Position numbers and translations under genes: made by a program
Shown here: piece by piece, positions 24,901 to 33,022 of the stretch
How the letters are laid out: the number at the start of each line of letters is the position of its first letter
How positions within the stretch are numbered: the stretch's first letter is position 1
Assembly (NCBI GenBank): GCA_026647215.1
Contig: JAPKHC010000043.1
Span: 1-33,246, forward strand
Length of the DNA stretch: 33,246 nt
DNA from: F1-120-MAGs118 sp013360535
GTDB lineage: Bacteria; Planctomycetota; UBA1135; GCA-002686595
Direction: 5' to 3'
The notes under the pieces: model-generated
The model's database searches: none
Told to the model about the DNA's origin: nothing
Seen by the model: only the letters and a program-made list of their open reading frames with translations

Positions 24901-25429
24901 TGCCGACGCCGTCGACGCCCTCGAGGCGGCGCTGGATCACCGTGTCGATCAGGAAGTCCGTGCGCTCGTCGTCACCGGGGTGCAGCACGGCGAAAAACAC
25001 GATCGGCAGGCTCGAGTTCGACCACGAGTACACGCCGACTTCCTGCACGCTCGAAGGCAGCTGCGGCCGCGCGCGCTCGACCCGGTCGCGCACCTCGGCC
25101 TTGGCGAGTTCCATGTCGGTCGAGCCGTCGAACTGCACGAACGTGAAGGCGCTGTCGTCGCTGGCGGTCGAGTCGAGGCCCTCGATGCCCGGCAGCGTGC
25201 GCAGCTGCTCCTCGAGGATGCGCACGACCTTCTGCTCGTTCTCCTGCGCGCTCGCGCCCGGATTGGAGACCCACACCTGCAGGCTCGGCTGGACGAGCCC
25301 GTCCGGCATCATCTGCACGGGAATGCGGATGTAGGCGAGCACGCCGATCACGAGCAGCGCGACGAAGATCACGAGCAGCGCCACGGGACGCCGCACGAGC
25401 CCGTCGTAGAAGCCGCGTGCTCCGCTCAT
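21920..25429 (-). CDS. RND efflux pump, inner-membrane subunit 2 (AcrB/MdtC-type)
   Basis: 1169 residues. The first transmembrane helix is PVALLVIFVALLVIGVLAYIRIPVQMMP. Porter-domain landmarks include FTFVQFDGS and VQEVGVYSW. TM4 carries Asp402 in GMLVDNSVVVIEN; the second Asp of the classical DD pair is Asn403. TM10 has GVVVNNGIVLVD, with Asn where AcrB has the proton-relay Lys. After TM6 there is an unusual insert with two extra hydrophobic spans (LRWALALGLVALGAW and IVLLAEFAALPLALLLVLWLLP) before the second half. The gene starts in ATGA, overlapping the first pump gene by 4 bases, so the two probably form a heteromeric trimer as MdtB/MdtC do. It shares the bases CTAG with the convergent sulfatase-fold gene. 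Confidence 0.95.
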   Translation of the reverse strand: MSGARGFYDGLVRRPVALLVIFVALLVIGVLAYIRIPVQMMPDGLVQPSLQVWVSNPGASAQENEQKVVRILEEQLRTLPGIEGLDSTASDDSAFTFVQFDGSTDMELAKAEVRDRVERARPQLPSSVQEVGVYSWSNSSLPIVFFAVLHPGDDERTDFLIDTVIQRRLEGVDGVGKLDIWGVLDDSVRILLDEDRVRAAGLDLGNLITRLSRDNFALPMGEVEDGGQRLLLRSDMRFSSFEEIERYPIGNGLMLGDVARVISAKSVRNRLFRIDGQYAFYGEVQKNAQANVVETCERMQEALRELESDPRLEGKFRFLPLFDQGKFITSSLAQLRDAALWGGGLAVIVLFVFLRRVRSTLAVALSIPFSALVAIAWLYFTGGTFNVLTMTGITLAMGMLVDNSVVVIENIARLRSEGRSEYEAAAEGTREVALAVLLSTLTTIVVFLPMIFMNGSPILRLMFGELGNPLCLSLAFSLVAALVFLPVIAAHVVDERHPLVARVAHALAPLAALPARSTAWSVGATRWLLEHASAALLPLARALARGVRQLRWALALGLVALGAWEGWRAFGAFTLAGRLPLDFGWTPSPNLRERIVLLAEFAALPLALLLVLWLLPAFARRDAARLERSTSLVPGHRNLVDFVIAVNTGLLEWTLRHRFAASLAALGVLLSILWPASNMAVTPFGQDSNTSRLSVQVELEENFTLAQASDEMRTYEAFFEERRERLGLAHIASRFDARNGRITLYWDTALPRAEHEALQREIRTTLVARPGQRVRLSNDEGTADERNRNMVVFRLVGPDSEGLAELGARAVEALERIPGLSAVSVPEDSAQGQVRVVFDPDLAQGFGISADSALQNIAWALRGWQLPRFQEEGREVPLIIEYDDEDVAGLDTLRDLQVFGGQSSVPLSSFAQFEFASGSRSIYRRNGQTSFTVTARVDDPLRQKELSDAGYAALKALDMPRGFSVGEDDLVSTRQAEELSELRAAALLGLVLVIVLMCILFESLILPGAVLPTIPFAFVGAYWTLYLTGTTMDSVGWIGLIILIGVVVNNGIVLVDCIQRLRDEGLERGEAVLRGVALRVRPVLMTALTTVIGLIPTALSEPASGGIDYRALATCIIGGLALSTVLTLWIVPLFYTVCDDLALALTARARALIALFDPRARAARTGNAG

Positions 25430-28400
25430 GCGCTCCTCCGCCCGCGCAGGCGCTCGACCCAGCCTTCGGTGAGCGTGTAGAGCGCCGGGATCACCACCAG
25501 CGTGAGCAACGTCGACATCGCGAGGCCCGCGATGACCGTGATCGCCATCGGCGCGCGGATCTCCGCGCCCTCGCCGCCGCCGAGCGCACCGACCAGCGGC
25601 ACGCCCTCGAGCCAGCCCGTCATCGGGATCAGGCCGATGACCGTCGTGCCGGTGGTCATGAAGATCGGCCGCAGGCGCGTCGGCCCGGCCTCGAGCACCG
25701 CCTCGACGATCCCCATGCCGTTGCCGCGGTTCTGGTTGCAGCGGTCGATCAGCACGATCGCGTTGTTGACCACGATGCCGGCGAGCAGGATCAGGCCGAT
25801 GAACACGATCACCGACACCGGGATCGAGAGCAGCGCGAGCGCGGCGACCACGCCGATCACCGCCAGCGGCATCGAGAGCAGGATCACCAGCGGCTGCAGC
25901 AGCGACTCGAACTGGCAGGCCATCACGACGTAGACGAGGAACAGCGCGAGCAGCAGCGCGCCGCGCATGCTCTCCTGCGCCGCGTCCATCTCGCGCTTCT
26001 GCCCGCCGAGCTCGACCGTGACGTCGTCGGGCAGCTCGAGGCTCGCGAGCTGGCGCTCGATACGCTGCGTGAGCCCGCCGAGGTCGGCCGTGCGCGACGC
26101 GGCCGTGACCACCACCGCGCGCGTGTTGCCGATGCGCCGGATCTCGGCCGGCCCCTGCACGGGCTCGAGCTCCGCCACCGAGCGCAGCTCCACCGGCGTC
26201 GCGGCGCTGGGGTTGACCACGAGGTGCATCACGCGCTCGAGCTTGCCGAGGCGCACTTCGTCGCCGAGCACCCGCACGTCGATCTTCTCCTCGCCGTCGG
26301 TGAAGCGCGTGCTGACGTTGCCGAGCACCTGGTCGCGCACGAGGTTCGACACCGCCGTCAGGTCGAGCCCGTACTGCAGCGCCTTGTCGCGATCGAACGT
26401 GACGCGGATCTCGGGAAAACCCGCGCGCACGCTGGTGCGCACGTCGGTCAGGTCGTCCATCGCCGCGAGGCGCGCGTGCACCTCGCCGCCGACGCGCTCG
26501 AGCGCCTCGAGGTCGTGCCCGAGCACCTCGACCGTCACCGGCGCGTCGATCGAGAAGGGCGTGGGCCGCGTGATGTCGACCGACGCGACCGACGGGCTCG
26601 CCGCGACCAGCGCGCGCACTTCCTCGACGATCTCCTGCTCGCGCTTGCGCACCGCCGGATCGTTCGCGAGCCGCACCGTCAGGCGCGCCGTGTGCTTGCC
26701 CTCGATCTCGCGCGTCAGCGTGTCCTTCTCGACGCCGACGGTGAGCGCCGTCAGCGCGACCCCCGGCAGCGCGCGGATGCGGCCGTCGAGCTCGTCGAGG
26801 ATCTCGTCGGTGCGCTCGAGCGGCGAGCCGATCGGCAGGCCGACGTGCACCGTGAACTCGCCCTGGCGGATCTCCGGCAGGAGCTCGACCCCAAGGTCCT
26901 GCACCTTCCAGATCGACCAGCCGAACAGCGCGAGCGCGGTGAACGACACCGTGAGCGGCGCGGCGAGCGCGGCGCGCAGCATCGGGCGGTAGGCGCTCTC
27001 GAACAGCTTCCAACCCCGGTCGAACAGCCACGCCGGCCCGCGCAGGAGCCAACCGAGCGTTCCGCCGAGCGCGACCACGAGCGCCGCGGCGACGAGCAGC
27101 AGCGCCGAGATCCAGCCCAAGGCGAGCCTGGCGGACCATGCGCCGAGGCGCGGAATGGCGCCGAGCAAGGTCCACTTCTCGCCGCCGAACGACGGCCACA
27201 GGAGGCGCAGCCCGAGCTTGCCGAGGCTCAGGGCCGTCGCGCGCGCGCCCGTGAACCCGAGCCCGCGGAAGAGCTCGGCATCGGCGCCCTCCTCCGGCCT
27301 CACGTAGTAGTCGAGCGTCAGCCACGGGCGCGACGCGAGCATCGGAATGAACAGCACCGCGACGAGCAGCGACACGAGCAGCGACGCGACCACCGTCAGC
27401 GACTGGTCGCCGAACATCTGGCCCGCGATGCCGTGCACGAACACGATCGGCGCGAAGACCGCCACCGTCGTCAGCGTCGAGGCCGTGATCGCGCCCGCCA
27501 CCTCGCGCGTGCCGCGCACCGCCGCCTCGCGCAGGCTGTCGCCCTCGTCGCGGCAGCGCGTGATCGACTCGAGCACGACGATTGCGTTGTCGACCAGCAT
27601 GCCGACGCCGAGCGCGAGGCCGCCGAGCGACATGATGTTGAGCGAGACGCCGCCGATGTACATCGGCGCGAACGTGACGACGACCGAGATCGGGATCGAG
27701 AGCGCGATGATCACCGTCGGCACGAGCTGGCGCAGGAACGCGAGGATCACGAGCACCGCGAGGATCGAGCCCATCACCGCCGAGCTCTTCACGTCGTCGA
27801 CCGCGGCGCGGATGAAGGTCGACTGGTCGCTCAGCACGGCCATGCGCGCGTCGGAGCGGAAGCGGTGCGCGAGGAAGTCGGTCTTCTCGCGGTCGGCCCA
27901 GTTGCCCGCCTGCGCGCCGCCGAGCTCCGCCGCCGCCTGCTGCTGCTCCGCGGTGCCGAACACGCGTTCGCGCACGGTCTCGGCCAGCGCGACGATGTTG
28001 GCGCCCGCCTCGCGGTAGATCGCGATCTCGACCGACTCGTCGCCGCCGATGCGGCTGGTCACCTCGCGCTCGGCGAACGTGCGTTCGACCGTCGCCACGT
28101 CGCGCACGCGGATCGTCGCCGCGCCGCGGCGTTCGAGCGCGAGGTCGGCGATCTCGTCCAGGTCCTTGAACTCGTTCTGCGTGCGCACGAGGTACTCGGT
28201 CGAGCCCTCGCGGATCAGGCCGCCCGAGGCGTTGATGTTCTCGGCCGCCAGCCGCGCCGCCAGCGCCGCCGGGTCGAGCCCCTGCGCCGCCATCTTGAAC
28301 GGATCGACGCGCACCTTGATCTCTTCCTCGAGCCCGCCGCGCACCTGCACGGCCGCGACGCCGGGAATCGACTCGAGCTCGCGCTTGATGCGCTTCTCCG

Positions 28401-28905
28401 CGAGCCAGCGCAGCCCGATCAGGCTCTCGATGCGGCCCTCGGCGGCTCGTGCGGGCGCCGCGGTGAGCCCGATGCGCAGGATCGGATCGAGGTTGGGGTC
28501 GTAGCGCAGGATCAGCGGCCGCTCGGCGCCCTGCGGCAGGAACACGCCGTCGAGCTTGTCGCGCACGTCCTGCACCGCGAACGTCATCGGCGTGCCCCAG
28601 TCGAACTCGAGCACGACGTCGCTCGTCTCCGCGCGCGAGATCGACGTCGCGCGCACGAGGCTCGGCAAGGTCGAGAGCGCTTCCTGCAGGCGCACCGAGA
28701 TGCGGTCCTCGACGTCCGCCGGCGCCGCGCCCTTGTAGGTGGTGCGGACCGTGAGCGTCGGGTAGCTGATCTCGGGCAGCAGGTCGACCGGCAGCTTGCC
28801 GAGCGACACGAAGCCGAACACCGCGATCGCGACGATGATCATCAGGACCGCGACGGGGCGGTCCGTGACGAAGCTCGACAGGCCGGAAGCGCGCTCGCGC
28901 TGCAT
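25426..28905 (-). CDS. RND efflux pump, inner-membrane subunit 1 (AcrB/MdtB-type)
   Basis: 1159 residues. TM1 is PVAVLMIIVAIAVFGFVSLGKLPVDLLPEISYP, the standard RND opening. TM4 has Asp439 in GVGMLVDNAIVVLE, with Asn440 in place of the second Asp. TM10 has GIVVNNAIVLID. Between TM6 and TM7 there is a long insert of roughly 120 residues with an extra hydrophobic span (ISALLLVAAALVVALGGTLGWLL). ATG 28905 was chosen because AGGTGG sits 5 bases upstream; a GTG at 28914 directly after the adaptor stop lacks a binding site. It follows the adaptor immediately and overlaps the second pump gene by ATGA. Exports are unknown; the family covers drugs, bile acids and lipophilic compounds. No TolC-type channel is in the window. 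Confidence 0.95.
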   Translation of the reverse strand: MQRERASGLSSFVTDRPVAVLMIIVAIAVFGFVSLGKLPVDLLPEISYPTLTVRTTYKGAAPADVEDRISVRLQEALSTLPSLVRATSISRAETSDVVLEFDWGTPMTFAVQDVRDKLDGVFLPQGAERPLILRYDPNLDPILRIGLTAAPARAAEGRIESLIGLRWLAEKRIKRELESIPGVAAVQVRGGLEEEIKVRVDPFKMAAQGLDPAALAARLAAENINASGGLIREGSTEYLVRTQNEFKDLDEIADLALERRGAATIRVRDVATVERTFAEREVTSRIGGDESVEIAIYREAGANIVALAETVRERVFGTAEQQQAAAELGGAQAGNWADREKTDFLAHRFRSDARMAVLSDQSTFIRAAVDDVKSSAVMGSILAVLVILAFLRQLVPTVIIALSIPISVVVTFAPMYIGGVSLNIMSLGGLALGVGMLVDNAIVVLESITRCRDEGDSLREAAVRGTREVAGAITASTLTTVAVFAPIVFVHGIAGQMFGDQSLTVVASLLVSLLVAVLFIPMLASRPWLTLDYYVRPEEGADAELFRGLGFTGARATALSLGKLGLRLLWPSFGGEKWTLLGAIPRLGAWSARLALGWISALLLVAAALVVALGGTLGWLLRGPAWLFDRGWKLFESAYRPMLRAALAAPLTVSFTALALFGWSIWKVQDLGVELLPEIRQGEFTVHVGLPIGSPLERTDEILDELDGRIRALPGVALTALTVGVEKDTLTREIEGKHTARLTVRLANDPAVRKREQEIVEEVRALVAASPSVASVDITRPTPFSIDAPVTVEVLGHDLEALERVGGEVHARLAAMDDLTDVRTSVRAGFPEIRVTFDRDKALQYGLDLTAVSNLVRDQVLGNVSTRFTDGEEKIDVRVLGDEVRLGKLERVMHLVVNPSAATPVELRSVAELEPVQGPAEIRRIGNTRAVVVTAASRTADLGGLTQRIERQLASLELPDDVTVELGGQKREMDAAQESMRGALLLALFLVYVVMACQFESLLQPLVILLSMPLAVIGVVAALALLSIPVSVIVFIGLILLAGIVVNNAIVLIDRCNQNRGNGMGIVEAVLEAGPTRLRPIFMTTGTTVIGLIPMTGWLEGVPLVGALGGGEGAEIRAPMAITVIAGLAMSTLLTLVVIPALYTLTEGWVERLRGRRSA

Positions 28906-28910
28906 GGCGG

Positions 28911-28916
28911 CCACCT
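28911..28916 (-). promoter_or_regulatory. Ribosome binding site for the first RND pump gene
   Basis: AGGTGG on the minus strand, overlapping the adaptor stop codon and 5 bases before ATG 28905. It favours that start over GTG 28914. Confidence 0.55.
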
Positions 28917-30273
28917 AGCGCGCCGTCTCGGCCGCGGGAGCGCTCTCGTCCTGCGCCACGAACACCTCGGCGCCGTCCTCGAGGTCGCGGTTGCCGATCA
29001 CGATCACGCGCGCGCCGGCGGCGAGCTTCGCGTCGCCCGCAGCGAACACCTCGACGCGCTCGTCGTCGGTGAAACCCTCGGTGACGAGCAGCGCTCGCGC
29101 CGTCGTGCCCTCGACGACGAAGATCGTGCTGCGGTCGCCCTCGCGGCGCACCGCGCGCTTGGGCACGACGAGCGCTTCGGGGTGGCGCTCGGTGACGATC
29201 TCCAGGCGCACCAGCATGCCCGGCAGGAGCCGCGCGGCGGGATTGCCGATGGCCTCCGGAGCCATGCGCGCCGTGACGCGGAAATTGCCCGAGGCGGCGT
29301 CGATCGTCGGCGCGATGCGCTCGATCTGCCCGGCGAAACGCAGGCCAGGCATCGCTTCCGTGCTCGCCTCGAGCGACAGCTCCGCCACCGGCTTCTCGCC
29401 GTCGCCGTTGCGCGTGCCCGAGGGCCCGCTCAGCGCGTCGACGAACATCCCGAACTCGCGCTGCGGCCGGTAGAAGACGGCGCGCAGCTGCGCGAGGTCC
29501 GTCAGCGCGAAGGCCAGCGTCGCCGTCGACACGGTGTCGCCGACCTTGACCGTGCGCTCGGCCACGACGCCCGCGATGCTCGCCACGATGCGCGTGTAGC
29601 TGAGCTCGAGCTCCGCCCGCTCGACCGCGACCCGCGAGCGCGCCAGCGCCGTCTCGCCCGCCGCCTGCTCGACCTTCGCCCGTTCGAGCGCGAGCAGGTT
29701 CTGTCCGACTTCGGCCTGCGCCTTGTCCTGCGCGAGCTGGCTCGCCTCGAGGTCCTTGGGCGAGATCAGCGCCGGCCGCCCGTCCTCGGGCCTGGACAGC
29801 GCCACGTTGCGGTCGTGGTCGCGCGTCGCCTGCTCGGCGTTGCGCCGCGCCGTCTCCAGCCGCGCCTCCGCCTCGCGCACCGCCAGCGCCAGCTTGGGCA
29901 GCGTCGACTTCGCGTCGACCTCCTGCGCCTTGGCGTCCTCGAGGCGCAGCTTCGCGTCGCGGTCGTCGAGCTGCGCGAGCACCTGCCCGATCTCGACCCG
30001 GCTGCCTTCCTCGACGTACACCTCGACCACGATGCCGCCCGCCCGCGGGTAGACCTGCACCGCCGACATGCTCTCGACGCGCGTCGTCGTCTCCAGGCGC
30101 CGCACCATCTCGCGCTGCTCGAGCGCGTGCACCACGACCCGTGTCGGCTCGCGCTTCTTGGCTCCGGAGAGCAGCTCGGGCTGGCTGGCGGAGCTCTCGT
30201 TCGAGCAGGCGCCCGAGAGCAGCGCCAGCGCGAGGAGGGGGAGGGCAGAACGGAGGACGGAGGGACGGCGCAT
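28915..30273 (-). CDS. RND periplasmic adaptor (membrane fusion protein), lipoprotein
   Basis: 452 residues. The leader RRPSVLRSALPLLALALLSGACSN ends in a lipobox-like Cys23, so it is probably anchored to the inner membrane by lipid, as AcrA is. VYPRAGGIVVEVYVEEGSRVEIGQVLAQLDD is the lipoyl half-motif. It is followed by a long alpha-hairpin (about 120-230: QEVDAKSTLPKLALAVREAEARLETARR and the return arm) and by YTRIVASIAGVVAERTVKVGDTV, the second lipoyl half. The beta-barrel and membrane-proximal domains follow, ending at VFVAQDESA. The start at ATG 30273 gives a proper signal peptide; a further in-frame extension to 30333 does not. First gene of the efflux operon, divergent from moeA. Confidence 0.92.
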   Translation of the reverse strand: MRRPSVLRSALPLLALALLSGACSNESSASQPELLSGAKKREPTRVVVHALEQREMVRRLETTTRVESMSAVQVYPRAGGIVVEVYVEEGSRVEIGQVLAQLDDRDAKLRLEDAKAQEVDAKSTLPKLALAVREAEARLETARRNAEQATRDHDRNVALSRPEDGRPALISPKDLEASQLAQDKAQAEVGQNLLALERAKVEQAAGETALARSRVAVERAELELSYTRIVASIAGVVAERTVKVGDTVSTATLAFALTDLAQLRAVFYRPQREFGMFVDALSGPSGTRNGDGEKPVAELSLEASTEAMPGLRFAGQIERIAPTIDAASGNFRVTARMAPEAIGNPAARLLPGMLVRLEIVTERHPEALVVPKRAVRREGDRSTIFVVEGTTARALLVTEGFTDDERVEVFAAGDAKLAAGARVIVIGNRDLEDGAEVFVAQDESAPAAETAR

Positions 30274-30328
30274 GCGGAGAGCCGGGGGATGGGCGCGTTG
30301 GGGGAGGAGCACGGACCGTGGCCGCCGG

Positions 30329-30334
30329 TACACT
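30329..30334 (+). promoter_or_regulatory. -10-like TACACT for moeA
   Basis: TACACT lies 13 bases before the moeA ATG, in the 74-base divergent gap with the RND operon. No clear -35. Confidence 0.35.
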
Positions 30335-30347
30335 TCCGCCGCCCACG

Positions 30348-31571
30348 ATGCTCACTCCGACCGACGCCCTAAAGCGAATCCTAGAGACGTTGCGCCCCCT
30401 CTCCCAGATGGAGCAGGTGCCGCTCGAAGACGCGGTCGGTCGGGTGCTCGCGCGCGCTGCGGTGTCCGACGTCGACCTGCCGCCCTTCGAAAAGAGTGCC
30501 ATGGACGGATTCGCGGTCTGCAGCGCGGATTTCGGGTCCGAGCGCGCTCCGCAGGGGGAGCGGACGCTGCCCATCGTGGGCGAATCCCGCGCGGGCGCGC
30601 CCTTCGCCGGCGAGCTCGCCCCCGGCACGTGCGCCGCAATCTATACAGGAGCTGAACTTCCGCGCGGCGCCGACAGCGTCGTGATCGTCGAGCAGAGCAC
30701 GCCCGCAGGCGACGCGCTCGTCACGCTGCGCGACCGCCCGACGCCCGGCCAGCACATCTGCCACCGCGGCTCCGACCTCTCGACCGGCATGGCGGTGCTC
30801 GCACCCGGCCGCCGCATCCGCGCCGTCGACCTCGCGCTGCTCGCCGCCGTCGGCTGCGAGCCCGTGCCCGTCGTGCGCCGCCCGCGCGTCGCGGTGCTCA
30901 CGAGTGGCGACGAGCTCGTCCCGCCGTCGACGCGCCCCGGCCACGGCCAGATCCGCGAAGGCAACACGCTGCACCTCGCCGCCATGGCGCGCGCCGCCGG
31001 TGCTTTCATCACCACGCGTGGCGTCGTGCGCGACGACGAGCGCGAGCTCGAGCGCACCTTCGCCGCCGCCCTCGAGCGCTGCGACGTCCTCGTCACCACC
31101 GGCGGCGTCAGCATGGGCAAGTACGACCTCGTCGGCGCCGCCCTCGAGCGTATCGGCGTCCGCGGCGACTTCCACCGCGTCGCCATCAAGCCCGGCAAGC
31201 CCCTGTGGTTCGGCCTCGCGGGCGACAAGCCGGTTTTTGCGCTCCCCGGCAATCCCGTGTCGTGCCTCGTCAACCACGAAGTCTTCGTCGGCCCCGCGCT
31301 GCGCATTCTCGGCGGCGAACGCGCCACCGACGTCTTCGCGCCTCCGCCGCGCGCCATTTGGGCCGGCCCCGCGCGCGGCACGAATCCGCGTGAGCAATAC
31401 CTCCCCGTGCGCGTTCTCCCCGGCGCCGACGGCGTCACTCGCCTCGAACCCGTGAAGTGGAACGGCTCCGCCGACGTCGTCGGCATCTCCAACTGCTCCG
31501 CGCTCGCCGTTCAGCCGATCGACACCGCTCTCAAGCCCGGGGATGTCGTCGTCTATCGCTTGCTGGGGTGA
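30348..31571 (+). CDS. moeA: Molybdopterin molybdenumtransferase MoeA
   Basis: 407 residues, the family length. DALKRILETLRPLSQMEQVPLEDAVGRVLA is the usual opening. DLPPFEKSAMDGFAV holds the conserved MDG(Y/F)A motif. YTGAELPRGADSVVIVE, TSGDELVPP, VTTGGVSMGKYDLV, VAIKPGKPLWFGL and ALPGNPVSCLVNHEVFV follow in order, covering the MoaB/Mog-like catalytic domain and the C-terminal beta domain. MoeA inserts molybdate into adenylylated molybdopterin in the cytoplasm. It is alone: no moaA-E, mog or molybdoenzyme gene is in the window, so it probably serves genome-wide molybdoenzymes. The stop overlaps a possible GTG of the next small gene. Confidence 0.96.
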   Translation: MLTPTDALKRILETLRPLSQMEQVPLEDAVGRVLARAAVSDVDLPPFEKSAMDGFAVCSADFGSERAPQGERTLPIVGESRAGAPFAGELAPGTCAAIYTGAELPRGADSVVIVEQSTPAGDALVTLRDRPTPGQHICHRGSDLSTGMAVLAPGRRIRAVDLALLAAVGCEPVPVVRRPRVAVLTSGDELVPPSTRPGHGQIREGNTLHLAAMARAAGAFITTRGVVRDDERELERTFAAALERCDVLVTTGGVSMGKYDLVGAALERIGVRGDFHRVAIKPGKPLWFGLAGDKPVFALPGNPVSCLVNHEVFVGPALRILGGERATDVFAPPPRAIWAGPARGTNPREQYLPVRVLPGADGVTRLEPVKWNGSADVVGISNCSALAVQPIDTALKPGDVVVYRLLG

Positions 31572-31573
31572 GC

Positions 31574-31918
31574 ATGGAACTCGTCGAAGAGATCAACGCG
31601 CAGCTCCGGCACGTCACGATCCTGGAACGGATGGAGTTCCTGTCCGAGCTCGAAGTGGGGCACAGCTCGCTTGCGCTCGAACTCGTGGACGACGCGAGCA
31701 GGCCGACGAAGCGGATCCTGCTCGTCGCGAGCGACATCTCCGGCCTCGAACTGCGCGACTTCTGCGGTTTCACGCAACTCTGCTGCCTGCAGGTCGCAGA
31801 CGTTCGTCGCCAGCAGCACGATCGCGTGCGCTACACCATCGAGGATCTCGAACACCGGAGGATCCGGCTCCGCTGCGACGGCATCTCGCTGCGGCAACTT
31901 GCGCCGATCTCGCGCTGA
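31574..31918 (+). CDS. Small hypothetical protein
   Basis: 114 residues, acidic N-terminus (MELVEEINAQL) then ERMEFLSELEVGHSSLALELVDDASRPTKRILLVASDISGLELRDF. It looks like an alpha/beta domain without signal peptide or membrane span. No known family is recognised. The start is ATG 31574, 2 bases after the moeA stop; GTG 31568, overlapping that stop as GTGA, is an alternative start. Third positions are less G/C-rich than in moeA, suggesting a different origin. It overlaps tail to tail with the frame of the truncated gene on the other strand. Confidence 0.6.
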   Translation: MELVEEINAQLRHVTILERMEFLSELEVGHSSLALELVDDASRPTKRILLVASDISGLELRDFCGFTQLCCLQVADVRRQQHDRVRYTIEDLEHRRIRLRCDGISLRQLAPISR

Positions 31919-31947
31919 CAGGTTCGCTGCCGAACGGCATCAAGATC

Positions 31948-32211
31948 TCCTGATGGCGTCACCCAGAATTCGCAGGCGCAGATCTCGACCATGCCGAGCT
32001 CGGGGTGGCCCGGCATCGGATCGGCCTGGATCTCCGGCGGGAGCAAGCGCTGCACCTGCTCGAGCGGCGCCGTGAAGTTCACCGTGAAGCGCCGGTTGGT
32101 GTACGACGTCTCGTTTGCCGGCTGCGGCCCCACGCACCCCAACCGTTCCTGAAACTCCCTCGCGCGCTGCTCCCACTGTTGCGGCGCTCTCGCGAGCGTT
32201 TCGGGCGCCAT
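31948..32211 (-). pseudogene. Truncated gene, N-terminal 88 residues of a DUF2071/acetoacetate-decarboxylase-like protein
   Basis: The frame starts ATG 32211 with AAGGAG (32221-32226) 9 bases upstream, so the 5' end looks functional. Residues 38-88 (TNRRFTVNFTAPLEQVQRLLPPEI, then LGMVEICACEFWVTPSG) resemble the N-terminal strand-helix-strand of DUF2071/acetoacetate-decarboxylase-like domains, normally ~220-260 residues. After about base 31948 the frame continues to 31831 without any of that family's character, in sequence that on the other strand is the end of the small gene. The 3' part is therefore missing, by deletion or insertion at that point. Family assignment is tentative. Confidence 0.5.
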
Positions 32212-32220
32212 CTCGGCGAG

Positions 32221-32226
32221 CTCCTT
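32221..32226 (-). promoter_or_regulatory. Ribosome binding site of the truncated gene
   Basis: AAGGAG, 9 bases before ATG 32211, inside the gap after the lipoprotein stop. It supports coupled expression of the two minus-strand genes. Confidence 0.5.
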
Positions 32227-32227
32227 C

Positions 32228-32737
32228 TCAGCGGGAAGCTGTGGCTGCCGTGGTCGAATCGAAAATGCGCATCATCAGCGCATGCAGTTCGTGTTCATGG
32301 AGCACCGCCACGGAGACAACAGGGGTGCCCGGCTTGAGCGAAGGCGGCACCCACGGAATTTCGACGGGCCCTTCGCCGTCGAAGGACATCACGAACACCG
32401 CCTCTTCAGCGCAGACCGCCAGCGCCTCGGGCGGCTTGAGGCTCTTCAAGCGCTCCCATCGTCCGCGCCACACGTCGATCAACCGCACGGGGACCACCCC
32501 GCTCGTCCGGCGCTCGCCCCGCGGAAAACCCTCGTCGATCCTCTCGAACTCACCGTTCGCCTTGAGCTGGAGCCAGATGCCCCCCAGGTGGTTCTCACTC
32601 TGCCCGAGGGTGCGGATCTGGATCACCGTCGGGCTCTCCACTCTCGATTGGGGCGGCGCGGCCGGGACAGTCGGCTCCGCTGCCCTGCAAGCGGCCACGA
32701 TCAGCACCACGCCTGCGAATGTGCCGAGCGTCTTCAT
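32228..32737 (-). CDS. Small hypothetical lipoprotein
   Basis: 169 residues. A signal peptide KTLGTFAGVVLIVAAC ends in a good lipobox (Val14-Ala-Ala-Cys17). The mature part starts Pro/Ala-rich, then forms a mixed domain (IQIRTLGQSENHLGGIWLQLKANGEFERID, VPVRLIDVWRGRWERLK, LAVCAEEAVFVMSFD). No family is recognised. ATG 32737 has GAGAG shortly upstream. The truncated gene starts 16 bases after its stop, so the two formed an operon. Upstream lies the IS481-type remnant, so its original promoter may have been replaced. Confidence 0.65.
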   Translation of the reverse strand: MKTLGTFAGVVLIVAACRAAEPTVPAAPPQSRVESPTVIQIRTLGQSENHLGGIWLQLKANGEFERIDEGFPRGERRTSGVVPVRLIDVWRGRWERLKSLKPPEALAVCAEEAVFVMSFDGEGPVEIPWVPPSLKPGTPVVSVAVLHEHELHALMMRIFDSTTAATASR

Positions 32738-32755
32738 CGAAGCTCTCTAGTCGAT

Positions 32756-33022
32756 TCAGGCTCGGGCGCCACACCGCGCCCGTGGCCGACGCGCCGTGTC
32801 CTGCCTTGCGCAGTTCGGTCCTCCGCGACCACGTTTCGTGAGTTCCCGACACTCGCGCATCCCTTCGGGCCCGTCGCGCTCGTACCGAGCGAGCAGCTTG
32901 TAACCGGTCTTCCGGCTGATGCCGAACTTGCGGCACAGCTCGGTCATCGACAACGGGCCGTCCTGGGCGGCCACGACGAACTTCAAGCGCTCATTCACAG
33001 GGTCGGTTTGTTGCCACGGCAT
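32756..33022 (-). pseudogene. IS481-type transposase N-terminal remnant
   Basis: From ATG 33022 the frame reads MPWQQTDPVNERLKFV, then MTELCRKFGISRKTGYKLLARYERDGPEG. This is the HTH opening of IS481-family integrase-type transposases, which normally run ~300-400 residues with a DDE domain. Family similarity fades after about residue 60 (near base 32843), and the frame ends at 32756 with no catalytic domain. The element has lost its 3' end and is not mobile alone. Confidence 0.75.

Noticed and set aside
25417..30372. A very long open frame on the plus strand opposite the RND genes
   Set aside because: It is made of Arg/His/Asp/Ala repeats with no domain, a mirror of GC-rich codon use in the real minus-strand genes.
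21920..30628. A single 2902-codon minus-strand frame suggesting a giant fused protein
   Set aside because: Only 21920-25429 is protein-like (RND subunit 2). The rest is a wrong-frame reading of subunit 1 and the adaptor, which have their own starts, lipobox and overlaps.
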